A stretch of 7,672 nucleotides of DNA from an uncultured Actinomycetes bacterium (GTDB taxonomy: Bacteria > Actinomycetota > Actinomycetes > S36-B12). Under the pieces are notes generated by a model. That model did not search any database. It was not told the origin of the DNA and was given only the letters and a program-made list of their open reading frames with translations. Shown here in pieces: positions 1-7,276 of the stretch. Position 1 is the first letter of the stretch; each line of letters starts with the position of its first letter. The stretch covers positions 1 to 7,672 of the forward strand of contig CALGTB010000325.1 in NCBI GenBank assembly GCA_937902285.1, written 5' to 3'. The position numbers and the translations under genes are program-made.

Positions 1-277
1 CGGAGGCGAAGAGCGGCATCACGTCGCCCAGCTCGACATGCGGGTCGGGCTCCCCCACCCGCAGCGCCAGCTGCTCGCCGGACTCCTTGGCCACGAGGGA
101 CGCCGCCGCCCCGATGCCGGCGATGATCACCACGAGCGACCCGAAGCGGCGCGAGAACGAGGGACGCACCGCCATCAGCACGGCACCGATGGCGGCCAGG
201 GGCACCAGAACGACCACCGCGTGCACGACGAGCGCGTGCACCGGGATCCCGCCGACCGTGTCGAAGAGGGCGTCCAC
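1..277 (-). CDS. DUF2231 family membrane protein (partial, 3' end outside window)
   Basis: The leftward frame is open from a GTG at 277 to the window edge, giving the first 92 residues. The product begins VDALFDTVGGIPVHALVVHA. It has a hydrophobic segment at about residues 11-37, a short basic loop (RPSFSRRFG, 38-46) and a second hydrophobic segment at about 47-63, followed by KESGEQLALRVGE. Paired histidines in the first segment (H14 and H19, in PVHALVVH) and the KESGE motif after the second are typical of DUF2231, a family of small multi-pass membrane proteins common in actinomycetes. Its function is unknown; a redox or heme role is sometimes suspected from the histidines. No Shine-Dalgarno sequence precedes the GTG. 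Instead a -10-like TACAGT ends six bases before it, so a leaderless start is likely. The overlapping rightward frame is a shadow. Family assignment is fairly sure; the C-terminal part cannot be seen. Confidence 0.8.
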   Translation of the reverse strand, partial: MDALFDTVGGIPVHALVVHAVVVLVPLAAIGAVLMAVRPSFSRRFGSLVVIIAGIGAAASLVAKESGEQLALRVGEPDPHVELGDVMPLFAS

Positions 278-283
278 GCGCTC

Positions 284-312
284 ACTGTAGGGACGACGGG
301 ACCGCTGGTCGA
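284..312 (-). promoter_or_regulatory. Candidate leaderless promoter of the DUF2231 gene
   Basis: Read leftward, TCGACC (312-307, four of six matches to TTGACA) is followed by a 17-base spacer and TACAGT (289-284, a TAnnnT -10 element). Six bases later comes the GTG at 277. Transcription would start at or next to the first base of the start codon, and no purine-rich ribosome binding site is present. The spacing is canonical for a housekeeping sigma promoter with a leaderless mRNA. This is inferred from sequence alone. Confidence 0.5.
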
Positions 313-324
313 CACGCCGCGCGA

Positions 325-330
325 TAGCGT
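325..330 (+). promoter_or_regulatory. Candidate -10 element of hisN (leaderless)
   Basis: TAGCGT fits the TAnnnT pattern and ends seven bases before the hisN ATG at 338. The seven bases between (GCGCGAC) contain no ribosome binding site, so the transcript would begin at or very near the ATG. No good -35 hexamer lies 16 to 19 bases upstream. The site faces the divergent DUF2231 promoter across about 60 bases. Confidence 0.4.
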
Positions 331-337
331 GCGCGAC

Positions 338-1150
338 ATGAGCCCAGCAGTCCCGTCGACCAGCAGCACCGCCCTCGCCGACGACCTCGCCCTCGCCCAC
401 CTCATGGCCGATGCCGCAGATGCGCTGTCGATGAGCAGGTTCAGGGCGGCTGACCTCGTCGTCGAGACCAAGCCCGACTTCACGCCGGTGTCCGATGCCG
501 ATCGCGACGTGGAGAGCATCCTGCGCCGCCTCATCGCCCAGCACCGGCCCCAGGACGCCGTGCTCGGTGAGGAGTACGGCAGTGCTGGCGAGGCCCCACG
601 CCAGTGGATCCTCGACCCGATCGACGGAACGAAGAACTACGTGCGCGGAGTGCCGGTGTGGGCAACCCTCATCGCCCTCGTCGAGGACGGCGACGTCACC
701 GTCGGCGTCGTGTCCGCGCCGGCACTGGCCCGTCGCTGGTGGGGATCGTCTGGGCAGGGGGCGTGGGTGCGCGAGCCCGGGACCGACACCCCGCGACGGC
801 TGCAGGCGAGCCGCGTGCAGGCACTCTCGGATGCCTCGGTCTCTCTCTCCGACCAGGTGGGATGGGCGGAGCGAGGAGCGGGCCGCGGGCTTCGGGTGCT
901 CCTGGACGACACCTGGCGGCAGCGTGCCTACGGCGACTTCTGGTCGCACATGCTGGTGGCCGAGGGCGCCGTCGACATCGCGGCCGAGCCGCAGCTCGCG
1001 AGCTACGACATGGCCGCCCTCGTCCCCGTCGTGCGCGAGGCGGGGGGGCGCATCACGGCGTTCGACGGAGGCCCCGCCATCTCGGGCGGATCAGCGCTGT
1101 CCACCAACGGCCTCCTGCACGACGAGGTCCTCGCGTCCCTCCAGGAGTAG
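338..1150 (+). CDS. hisN: Histidinol-phosphatase, inositol monophosphatase family
   Basis: This 270-residue protein belongs to the Mg2+-dependent inositol monophosphatase superfamily. Metal-binding motifs are in the expected order: KPDFTPVSDADRDVE near residues 45-59, GEE at 77-79, DPIDGTKNYVRG at 93-104 (D93, D96, G97, T98) and the C-terminal SYDMAAL with D224, where many relatives have WD. The VSDAD and AVLGEE forms and the length match actinobacterial HisN, which removes phosphate from L-histidinol phosphate in the cytoplasm at the second-last stage of histidine synthesis. A generic inositol-1-phosphatase (SuhB-like) is the main alternative. The ATG at 338 is chosen because family similarity begins shortly after it and a -10-like element sits just before it. 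The frame is open back to 38, and a GTG at 329 is possible, but the upstream residues look like antisense DUF2231 sequence. The stop codon lies inside the first of three tandem repeats. Confidence 0.8.
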   Translation: MSPAVPSTSSTALADDLALAHLMADAADALSMSRFRAADLVVETKPDFTPVSDADRDVESILRRLIAQHRPQDAVLGEEYGSAGEAPRQWILDPIDGTKNYVRGVPVWATLIALVEDGDVTVGVVSAPALARRWWGSSGQGAWVREPGTDTPRRLQASRVQALSDASVSLSDQVGWAERGAGRGLRVLLDDTWRQRAYGDFWSHMLVAEGAVDIAAEPQLASYDMAALVPVVREAGGRITAFDGGPAISGGSALSTNGLLHDEVLASLQE

Positions 1151-1210
1151 CCCAGGACGAGCGTTCAGGACTAGCCCTGGACGAGCGTTCAGGAGTAGCC
1201 CTGGACGAGC
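1142..1210 (+). repeat. Three tandem 24-base repeats starting at the hisN stop codon
   Basis: Copies lie at 1142-1165, 1166-1189 and 1190-1210 (the last shortened). Each starts CAGGA(G/C)TAGCCC(A/T)GGACGAGC; the first two continue with GTT. Copies differ by one or two substitutions. The first copy spans the last sense codons and the TAG of hisN. Because the period is a multiple of three, each copy puts a TAG in the hisN frame. Copies 2 and 3 can also fold as a six-base stem (TTCAGG with CCTGGA, six-base loop, one G-T pair); copy 1 cannot because of an A-A mismatch. Confidence 0.85.
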
Positions 1211-1257
1211 CACCCGTTTGCGAGACAGGACGCCCCCGTCACGGCACCATGGGTCAC

Positions 1258-1263
1258 GGAGGT
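1258..1263 (+). promoter_or_regulatory. Ribosome binding site of the CBS protein
   Basis: GGAGGT is followed by five bases and the ATG at 1269. This near-perfect Shine-Dalgarno sequence fixes the start and excludes the longer overlapping frame from 495. Confidence 0.85.
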
Positions 1264-1268
1264 GCGCC

Positions 1269-1700
1269 ATGCAGCTGTCCACGATCATCGCCGCCAAGGG
1301 CGGGTCCGTCGTCACGATCCAGCCCGATGCCGCCGTCGCCGACCTGATCGCCATGCTCGCCGAGCACAATGTCGGCGCACTGGTGGTCTCGGCCGACGGC
1401 CGCACGATCACCGGGATCGTCTCCGAACGCGATGTCGTCCACGCCCTGACGCACGGTGCCGAGTCGCTCACGCGACCGGTGGCGGCCATCATGACGACCC
1501 ACGTGTTCTGCGCGCCGCCCGAGGCGCACATCGACGAGCTGATGCACCTGATGACCGAGAAGCGCGTCCGCCACATCCCCGTGACCGATCCCGACGGCGT
1601 GCTGCTCGGCATCGTGAGCATCGGTGACGTCGTGAAGTCACGGCTCGGCGAGCTCGAGGGCGAGCGCGCTGCGCTGCTCGACTACATCACCAAGGGCTGA
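1269..1700 (+). CDS. Tandem CBS-domain protein
   Basis: A 143-residue cytoplasmic protein made almost entirely of two CBS motifs that would form one Bateman module. CBS1 covers about residues 8-62 and ends GIVSERDVVHAL. CBS2 covers about 72-128, with RHIPVTDPDGVLLGIVSIGDVV at 101-122. A short helical tail follows (SRLGELEGERAALLDYI). Such stand-alone modules usually bind AMP, ADP, ATP or S-adenosylmethionine and act as sensors, but no partner enzyme is fused or adjacent, so ligand and target are unknown. It lies 118 bases downstream of hisN in the same direction and could be read through from it, but it has its own strong ribosome binding site. It converges with the P450 gene, with 30 bases between the stops. 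Confidence 0.9.
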   Translation: MQLSTIIAAKGGSVVTIQPDAAVADLIAMLAEHNVGALVVSADGRTITGIVSERDVVHALTHGAESLTRPVAAIMTTHVFCAPPEAHIDELMHLMTEKRVRHIPVTDPDGVLLGIVSIGDVVKSRLGELEGERAALLDYITKG

Positions 1701-1716
1701 GCGGCAGCACCGCCGC
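1701..1716. terminator. Weak hairpin between convergent genes
   Basis: Directly after the CBS stop codon, GCGGC (1701-1705) pairs with GCCGC (1712-1716) around a six-base loop. It sits in the 30-base gap between the convergent CBS and P450 stops, where a terminator for both strands would be expected. The stem is short and no T run follows on either strand, so this is only a candidate. Confidence 0.3.
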
Positions 1717-1730
1717 GAGCGACACCGGGA

Positions 1731-3101
1731 TCAGCGCCGGGTCACGCGGAGGGGCAGGCCGCCGACAGGCCGGATGGTGACCAGCGGCGCTGCTGCCGGG
1801 ACATCGCGACCGGGCGGGTAGGCCAGGGCGTAGCGACCGGCGATGGCCGACAGCATGAGGGTGCCCTCCACGTAGGCGAAGTCGCGTCCGATGCACTGGC
1901 GCAATCCCGCGCCGAACGGGATGAACGACGTGCGGCTCGCCGAGCCGTCCAGGAATCGTGACGGCAGGAACCGCTCGGGCTCGGGCCACACATCAGGATG
2001 GCGGTGGACGATCCACGGGCTGAGGATCACCAGCGAGCCCCGCGGGACGTCGTGGCCGCCGAGGACGGCATCGTCGAGGGCCTTGCGCGTGATGAGCCAG
2101 GCAGGCGGGTACAGCCGCAGCGCCTCGTCGAAGACCGCTCGCGCATAAGGCAGGCGTGCATAGTCCGCGAACGTGGGGGCACGCCCGCCGAGCACGGCGT
2201 CCGCCTCCCGTTGCAGCTCCTCCTGCACCTCCGGATGCCTGGCGACGAGCGCCCACGCCCACGTGAGTGCACTCGCGACCGTCTCGTGGCCCGCGACGAT
2301 GAAGGTCACGACCTGGTCGCGCACCTCCCTCGGGGTGAGCCCAGCGCCGCTGTCGTCACGGGAGCCCAGCAGCAGGTCGAGCATGTCCGCGGGGACGGTG
2401 CCGCGTCCGCCGCGACGCTCGAGCATCATCCCGCGGACGGCCGCGTCGAGTTCGCGCACCGATGCCTGCAGCTTGCGGTTGGCCGGCGTCGGCATCCACG
2501 CCGGCGGGGTGATGGGCACCCGCGCCCGGGCGATGACCACGTCGAGTGCCGACAGCGTGGCGGTGGCCAGGCGTTCGGCGTCGGCCGACAGATCGGTGCC
2601 GAACAGCGCATGCCCCACGACCTCGAGCGCCGCATGCATCATGGCCTCGTCGATGTCGGTGACGGCACCCGCCGGCAGGGCGTCCCACTGCGCGAACATG
2701 CGCTGGAGGGCGACGTCGATGTGGGCGACGATGGCCTCGAGCGTCTCGTGATGGAAGGCCGGCTGCACGAGCGGCCGCTGCCGACGCCAGGGCTCGGTGT
2801 CGGCGACGAGCAGGCCGTCGCCGGTGACGAGCGACAGCGACCGGTACTGGATCGTCGACTTCCCATAGGACTTCGAGTCCGCCACCAGCACACTGCGCAC
2901 AGCCCCCGGGTCGCAGACGAGATAGCTGGGCGGCCGCGGGATGGGGAACTGCACGACGTCGCCGTACTCGCGCCACGTCGCCGCCAGGTACTGCAGCGGG
3001 TCCCGCCTGATGCGCCCGAACTGACGCAGCATGGCCGGCCCCTCGGGCCCGGGCGCGGTGGCCGGCGTTCCGAGGAACGACTTCCTCGTGTCGGTCGTCA
3101 T
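1731..3101 (-). CDS. Cytochrome P450 monooxygenase
   Basis: A complete 456-residue P450 counted from the ATG at 3101. In order it has the helix C motif WRRQR (W105, R109, heme propionate contact), the helix I oxygen-activation motif AGHET (270-274, with the E-T pair), ExxR as EALR (326-329), PERF (375-378), and the heme loop FGAGLRQCIG (396-405) with C403 as axial thiolate ligand. No N-terminal membrane anchor is present, so it should be a soluble bacterial enzyme. The AGHET and PPAW features recall the CYP110-like and fatty-acid hydroxylase-like bacterial groups, but the substrate cannot be inferred. No ferredoxin or reductase gene is nearby. A GTG at 3110 would add three residues, but the purine-rich GAGG after the sulP stop is 11 bases from the ATG and only 2 from the GTG, so ATG is preferred. 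It starts 13 bases after the transporter stop, indicating co-transcription. Confidence 0.93.
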   Translation of the reverse strand: MTTDTRKSFLGTPATAPGPEGPAMLRQFGRIRRDPLQYLAATWREYGDVVQFPIPRPPSYLVCDPGAVRSVLVADSKSYGKSTIQYRSLSLVTGDGLLVADTEPWRRQRPLVQPAFHHETLEAIVAHIDVALQRMFAQWDALPAGAVTDIDEAMMHAALEVVGHALFGTDLSADAERLATATLSALDVVIARARVPITPPAWMPTPANRKLQASVRELDAAVRGMMLERRGGRGTVPADMLDLLLGSRDDSGAGLTPREVRDQVVTFIVAGHETVASALTWAWALVARHPEVQEELQREADAVLGGRAPTFADYARLPYARAVFDEALRLYPPAWLITRKALDDAVLGGHDVPRGSLVILSPWIVHRHPDVWPEPERFLPSRFLDGSASRTSFIPFGAGLRQCIGRDFAYVEGTLMLSAIAGRYALAYPPGRDVPAAAPLVTIRPVGGLPLRVTRR

Positions 3102-3114
3102 GTGCGGCACGGCC

Positions 3115-4821
3115 TCAGTCGCGGGGGGCCAGGTGGCGGCGCACGTGCTGCTGCGCGTGCGCGATCGCGTCGGGCAGGGAGGAGAACACGTGGTTGCCGG
3201 CGTTCATCGCGTCGATGGCCCCGACCGCCTCCAGGATGTGGAGCGGACGCTCCGCCACTCCGCAGAGCAGCACCGCGATGCCACGGGCCTGGAGGCTCGT
3301 GATGATCTCCTCGAGGGCGTGGCCGCCGCTGGCGTCGATCACCCGGATGCCGCCCAGCCGGAGGATGACCACGCGCACGTCGGCGACGCTGGTGAGCTCG
3401 TCGAGGAAGTGCTGGGCCGCGCCGAAGAACAGCGCTCCGTCCATGCGGTAGACGGCGATGTGCTCGCGCATGAGGCGGCTCTCGTCATCGCCGCTGATCT
3501 CGTCCACGCTGGCCGCTCCGAGAGCGGACTCCAGCACATCGTCGGACTCGGGCATCACCGTGCTGCTCTTGGCCATCGCCCGCAGGGCGAGGACCGCCGC
3601 CACCGCGATGCCGATCTCGACCGCGAGGATGAGGTCGAACACGACGGTGGCCAGAGCCGTGAGCACCATGACCGCGGCATCGGACTTCGTGGAGCGGAGT
3701 ATCGACATGGCCGACCTGCGGTCGATCATGCGGACCGCCGTGACCATGAGGACACCCGCCAGGGCGGCGAGCGGGATGACCGCGACGAGGCCGCCGAGGA
3801 AGAGGACGATGAGGAGGATCAGGACGGAGTGCACGATCGCCGAGACCCGGGTGCGCGCGCCCGCACGGACGTTGACGGCGGTGCGCGCGATCGCGCCCGT
3901 GGCCGGCATGCCGCCGAAGAGCCCGCTCGCGATATTGGCCAGGCCCTGGCCGAACAGTTCGCGATCGGGGTTCAGGCGGCCGGTGTCCGTCATGCCGTCG
4001 GCCACGCGAGCCGACAGGAGGCTCTCGATCGCGGCCAGCGCGGCGACGGCGAGTGCTGCCGAGAACAGCGCGCTGGTGGTGGCCGTGTCGAGCACCGGCA
4101 TGCTGGGAGCGGGGATGCTGGACGGAATGGGGCCGATGGTCATGACGTCCCACGCCAGTCGCGCCACCAGCACCGTCGCGACCACGATCGCGACGATGGA
4201 CGCCGGCAGGGACCGCCGAATGCGAGGCAGCAGCACCATCAGTGCGACGACCAGGGCGACGATCGCGAGGGACTCCCCCGCTGACGACCAGTCGGCGGTC
4301 TGCAGGGCCGTGAGGGCCACGAGTGCCGTGTTCTCCCCCTCGGGCTTGGGCATGTCGAGTGCGAGGGGCACCTGCTGCAGGAAGATGATCGTCGCGATGC
4401 CGATGGTGAAGCCCTCGACGACCGGCCAGGGGATGAAGTCGACGATGCGCCCGAGGCCGAACAGCCCCATGGCGACGACCATCCCGCCGGCCATGATCGC
4501 GACCGGAATCACGGCCGCCGCGCCGTAGCGCGCCACGATAGGCACGAGCACGACAGCCATGGCGCCCGTGGGCCCGGACACCTGGAGGTTGGACCCCCCG
4601 AAGACCGCAGCGACCACGCCCGCCACGATCGCGGTGACGAGTCCTGCGCCAGCCCCGACCCCCGAGGTGACGCCGAAGGCCAGCGCCAGCGGCAGCGCCA
4701 CCACGCCGACGGTGATACCGGCGATGATGTCGGCCCGCCAGCTGCGGCTCAATCCGTCGTAGTCCGAGCGGCGCGGCAGTGCGCGCTCGCGCACGACCTC
4801 GATCACCTCGGCGATGCTCAC
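3115..4821 (-). CDS. SulP family anion transporter with C-terminal STAS domain
   Basis: A 568-residue SLC26/SulP membrane protein. The N-terminal two thirds (about 28-415) consist of closely packed hydrophobic helices. They include the family signature around GSNLQVSGPTGAM (76-88) and the conserved block starting ESLLSARVADGMTDTGRLNP (266-285) and continuing through FGQGLANIASGLFGG and PATGAIARTAVNVRAGA. A cytoplasmic STAS domain follows at about 452-560, with FFGAAQHFLDEL and VVILRLGGIRVIDASGGHALE. Members carry sulfate, bicarbonate (BicA type) or dicarboxylates; the sequence alone does not decide between them. No carbonic anhydrase domain is fused. The start is a GTG at 4821, 19 bases after the fbiC stop, with only a G-rich stretch as possible ribosome binding site. 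An eight-codon ORF fills the gap. It is the middle gene of the leftward fbiC-transporter-P450 block. Confidence 0.93.
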   Translation of the reverse strand: MSIAEVIEVVRERALPRRSDYDGLSRSWRADIIAGITVGVVALPLALAFGVTSGVGAGAGLVTAIVAGVVAAVFGGSNLQVSGPTGAMAVVLVPIVARYGAAAVIPVAIMAGGMVVAMGLFGLGRIVDFIPWPVVEGFTIGIATIIFLQQVPLALDMPKPEGENTALVALTALQTADWSSAGESLAIVALVVALMVLLPRIRRSLPASIVAIVVATVLVARLAWDVMTIGPIPSSIPAPSMPVLDTATTSALFSAALAVAALAAIESLLSARVADGMTDTGRLNPDRELFGQGLANIASGLFGGMPATGAIARTAVNVRAGARTRVSAIVHSVLILLIVLFLGGLVAVIPLAALAGVLMVTAVRMIDRRSAMSILRSTKSDAAVMVLTALATVVFDLILAVEIGIAVAAVLALRAMAKSSTVMPESDDVLESALGAASVDEISGDDESRLMREHIAVYRMDGALFFGAAQHFLDELTSVADVRVVILRLGGIRVIDASGGHALEEIITSLQARGIAVLLCGVAERPLHILEAVGAIDAMNAGNHVFSSLPDAIAHAQQHVRRHLAPRD

Positions 4822-4844
4822 GCTCGCACGGCCCCCGGGATCAT
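4818..4844 (-). CDS. Eight-codon linking ORF between fbiC and the transporter (speculative)
   Basis: An ATG at 4844 overlaps the fbiC stop as ATGA. It reads eight codons (MIPGAVRA) and ends with a TGA at 4820-4818 that overlaps the transporter GTG start as GTGA. Both junctions are classic four-base stop-start overlaps. If translated, it would let ribosomes pass from fbiC to the transporter by re-initiation without a good Shine-Dalgarno sequence. The peptide is unlikely to have a function of its own. The arrangement could be chance. Confidence 0.25.
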   Translation of the reverse strand: MIPGAVRA

Positions 4845-7132
4845 GCGGTCACCGCGGAGGCCACCGGCTCGTAGAGCGTGCTGCGCTGGGTCAGGGTTCT
4901 TCCGAGGGGCTCGACCACGGCGCGGAAGTCGTCCGGGGAGATGCCCTGGCCGTGCGTCGCGCCGGCGGCTCGGGAGATGTTCTCGTCCATCAGGGTGCCG
5001 CCGAGGTCGTTCACGCCGGCGAGGAGCAGCTGCTGGGCGCCGCGCACGCCCAGCTTCACCCACGAGGCCTGGATGTTGTCGATGTGGCCGTGGTAGCCGA
5101 TGCGCCCGACGGCGTGCATGAGCACGGTCTCGCGCCAGGTGGGGCCCCTGCGGGCCCGGCGCTTGAGGTAGATGGGCGACGCCATGTGGACGAACGGCAG
5201 CGGCACGAACTCGGTGAAGCCGCCCGTGCGCTTCTGCAGGTCGCGTGTGCGCACGATGTGCCGTGCCCAGTGGAGGGGCTGCTCGACGCTGCCGAACATG
5301 ATCGTCACGTTGGAGCGGAGCCCGACCCCGTGGGCGATCTCGTGGGCGTCGAGCCACTCGCTGGTGGAGACCTTGTCGGGGCACAGCACCGCGCGGATCT
5401 CGTCGTCGAGGATCTCTGCGGCGGTGCCGGGCAGGGACGCGAGGCCGGCATCCTTCATCCGCCGCAGGTAGGTCTCCAGCGGCTCCCCCAGCCGCCGGGC
5501 CCCTTCCGTGACCTCCAGCGCCGTGAAGCCGTGGACATGCATCGACGGCACGGCGTCCTTGACCGCCTGCGTCACGCGCAGGTAGTAGTCGCCGTCGAAG
5601 TCGGGGTGGATCCCGCCCTGGAGGCACACCTCGGTGGCCCCGAGGTCGGCGGCCTCGCGGACCCGGTCGGCGATCTCGTCGTCGCTCAGCAGGTAGGGCT
5701 TGCCGCGCAGGTTGAGCGACAGGGGGCCCTTGGAGAAGCCGCAGAAGGTGCACTTGTAGGTGCACACGTTGGTGTAGTTGATGTTGCGGTTCCGCACGAA
5801 GGTGACGGAGTCGCCGTTGACCTGCTGCCGGAGCCCGTCGGCGAACTGCGCGACGGCCACGACCTCGGGGCCGCGCGCCTCGAACAGTGTCACGAGCTCG
5901 TCGACGCCGGGCTCGTGACCCAGCGTCACGCCGCGCAGCACCTCGGCGACGGCCGAGCCCGCGTGCGAGGGACCGGGAAGCAGGACCATCGGGGCCCGGT
6001 CGGCGCCGGAGTACCAGGCGGTCGAGCGGCGCCCCACCTGGATCACCTCCGCCCCCGTGCCGACGTTGGCCGCGGCCTCGTGCCGCTCAGGGAAGACCGA
6101 CCCCGGGTCGTCACGGCCCAGGCCCTCGGCATCGCTGCGGTCGAGCACCGCGAAGCGGAGCCCCTCGTCCAGCCACTGCTGCGGATCCAGCGCGTACTCC
6201 GGGTAGATCGTCAGGCGTGGGGCCAGCGCCAGGCCGCGCGCCTCGACCGCCGCCCGCAGCTCGTCGACGTGCGGCCACGGCTTCTCCGGGTTGACGTGGT
6301 CAGCAGTGACCGGCGAGATGCCGCCGAAGTCGTCGATGCCCGCGTCGAGGAGGACGCCCGGGTCGTCGACGAGGTTGGGCGGAGCCTGCAGATGCACCGA
6401 CGCCGGGAGGATCTGCCGGGCCATTTCGATCGTCTCGACGAGGACGTCGACGGGGCAGGCAGGGTGGTCGCGCATGAGGGTGCCCGGCTTGGGCACGAAG
6501 TTCTGGACGATGACCTCCTGCACGTGCCCGTACCGCTCGTGCGCCGTCGCGATGGCCTCCAGCGCCACGATGCGGTCGGCCCGTGACTCGCCGATACCCA
6601 CGAGGATCCCCGTCGTGAACGGGATAGCGAGCTCGCCCGCCATGTGCAGCGTGGCCAGGCGCCGCTCGGGGTCCTTGTCGGGAGCCCCCCGATGGGCCGG
6701 GAGGTCGGGGTTGAGCGACTCGATCATCATTCCCTGGCTCGGCGACACCTGGCGCAGCCGGGCGAGGTCCTCACGGCCCAGCGCTCCGGCGTTCACGTGC
6801 GGCAGCAGGCCCGTCTCGTCGAGGACCAGCTGCGCCGCGTGCGCCACGTAGTCGACCGTCGAGGCGAAGCCGTGCTCGTCGAGCCAGTCCCGTGCGACGC
6901 CGTAGCGGTCCTCGGGGAACTCCCCCAGGGTGAACAGCGCCTCATGGCAGCCGGCCTCGGCGCCGGCGCGGGCGACCGCCAGAACCTCGTCGGTCGACAT
7001 GAACGCCGAGGCCACGTGCGCGGGCGACTGCGCGAAGGTGCAGTAGCCGCATCGGTCGCGGCACAGCATCGTGAGCGGGATGAAGACCTTCGGGGAGAAC
7101 GTGATCCGGCGTGGCGCGTCAGTCGCGGTCAC
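4841..7132 (-). CDS. fbiC: FO synthase, fused CofG-CofH radical SAM enzyme
   Basis: This 763-residue enzyme makes FO (7,8-didemethyl-8-hydroxy-5-deazariboflavin), the chromophore of coenzyme F420, from a riboflavin-pathway pyrimidine intermediate and tyrosine. Two radical SAM halves are fused. The CofG half (about 1-380) has the first CxxxCxxC cluster motif as CRDRCGYC (C24, C28, C31), followed by ESLNPDLP (138-145) and GILVGIGESR (175-184). The CofH half (about 440-755) has the second as CTYKCTFC (C457, C461, C464), with CLQGGIHPDFDGDYY (503-517) and GTAAEILDDEIR (569-580). Both clusters are intact, so the enzyme should be active in the cytoplasm. It is somewhat shorter than mycobacterial FbiC (about 850 residues), mainly because the N-terminus is short. 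An in-frame stop at 7162-7160 rules out a much longer form. The GTG start has a good GGAGG five bases upstream. It is the first gene of the leftward block; the other F420 genes (fbiA, fbiB, fbiD) are not in view. Confidence 0.96.
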   Translation of the reverse strand: MTATDAPRRITFSPKVFIPLTMLCRDRCGYCTFAQSPAHVASAFMSTDEVLAVARAGAEAGCHEALFTLGEFPEDRYGVARDWLDEHGFASTVDYVAHAAQLVLDETGLLPHVNAGALGREDLARLRQVSPSQGMMIESLNPDLPAHRGAPDKDPERRLATLHMAGELAIPFTTGILVGIGESRADRIVALEAIATAHERYGHVQEVIVQNFVPKPGTLMRDHPACPVDVLVETIEMARQILPASVHLQAPPNLVDDPGVLLDAGIDDFGGISPVTADHVNPEKPWPHVDELRAAVEARGLALAPRLTIYPEYALDPQQWLDEGLRFAVLDRSDAEGLGRDDPGSVFPERHEAAANVGTGAEVIQVGRRSTAWYSGADRAPMVLLPGPSHAGSAVAEVLRGVTLGHEPGVDELVTLFEARGPEVVAVAQFADGLRQQVNGDSVTFVRNRNINYTNVCTYKCTFCGFSKGPLSLNLRGKPYLLSDDEIADRVREAADLGATEVCLQGGIHPDFDGDYYLRVTQAVKDAVPSMHVHGFTALEVTEGARRLGEPLETYLRRMKDAGLASLPGTAAEILDDEIRAVLCPDKVSTSEWLDAHEIAHGVGLRSNVTIMFGSVEQPLHWARHIVRTRDLQKRTGGFTEFVPLPFVHMASPIYLKRRARRGPTWRETVLMHAVGRIGYHGHIDNIQASWVKLGVRGAQQLLLAGVNDLGGTLMDENISRAAGATHGQGISPDDFRAVVEPLGRTLTQRSTLYEPVASAVTA

Positions 7133-7137
7133 CGGAG

Positions 7138-7142
7138 CCTCC
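7138..7142 (-). promoter_or_regulatory. Ribosome binding site of fbiC
   Basis: Read leftward, GGAGG is followed by five bases and the GTG at 7132. The strong match supports this GTG as the true start. Upstream on this strand (about 7143-7290) I see no convincing -35/-10 pair for fbiC, only an 11-base palindrome CCCGGACCGGG at 7164-7174. Confidence 0.8.
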
Positions 7143-7276
7143 AGCGATGGCAGATGTGGTCATCCCGGACCGGGCTGACGCGACATCGTTGCACACGCCC
7201 CTCGTGAGGAGTCCGGGTGCGCGCCATCCTCGTTCAGGCAGGGCGCGGGCACCGTTGGCGACGCGGCAATGTCCGC

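Noticed and set aside
38..337. N-terminal extension of the hisN reading frame by 100 residues
   Set aside because: The extra residues are low-complexity, rich in R, H and D, and lie antisense to the clear DUF2231 gene. Phosphatase-family similarity begins just after the ATG at 338.
1142..1210. Possible CRISPR-like array
   Set aside because: The copies are directly abutting with no spacers, number only three, and overlap a stop codon. This is a plain tandem repeat.
495..1700. 401-residue rightward frame joined to the CBS protein
   Set aside because: Only its last 143 residues look like protein. The earlier part is a Ser/Arg/Pro-rich shadow of hisN, and a GGAGGT site marks the ATG at 1269.
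1998..4284. Long rightward frames (434 and 417 residues) opposite the P450 and transporter
   Set aside because: They are antisense to genes with complete family motifs, and their composition (rich in R, H, D and G) is typical of high-GC shadow frames.
4814..6586. 590-residue rightward frame opposite fbiC
   Set aside because: FbiC on the other strand has both intact cluster motifs and end-to-end family similarity. The antisense product has no recognisable domain.
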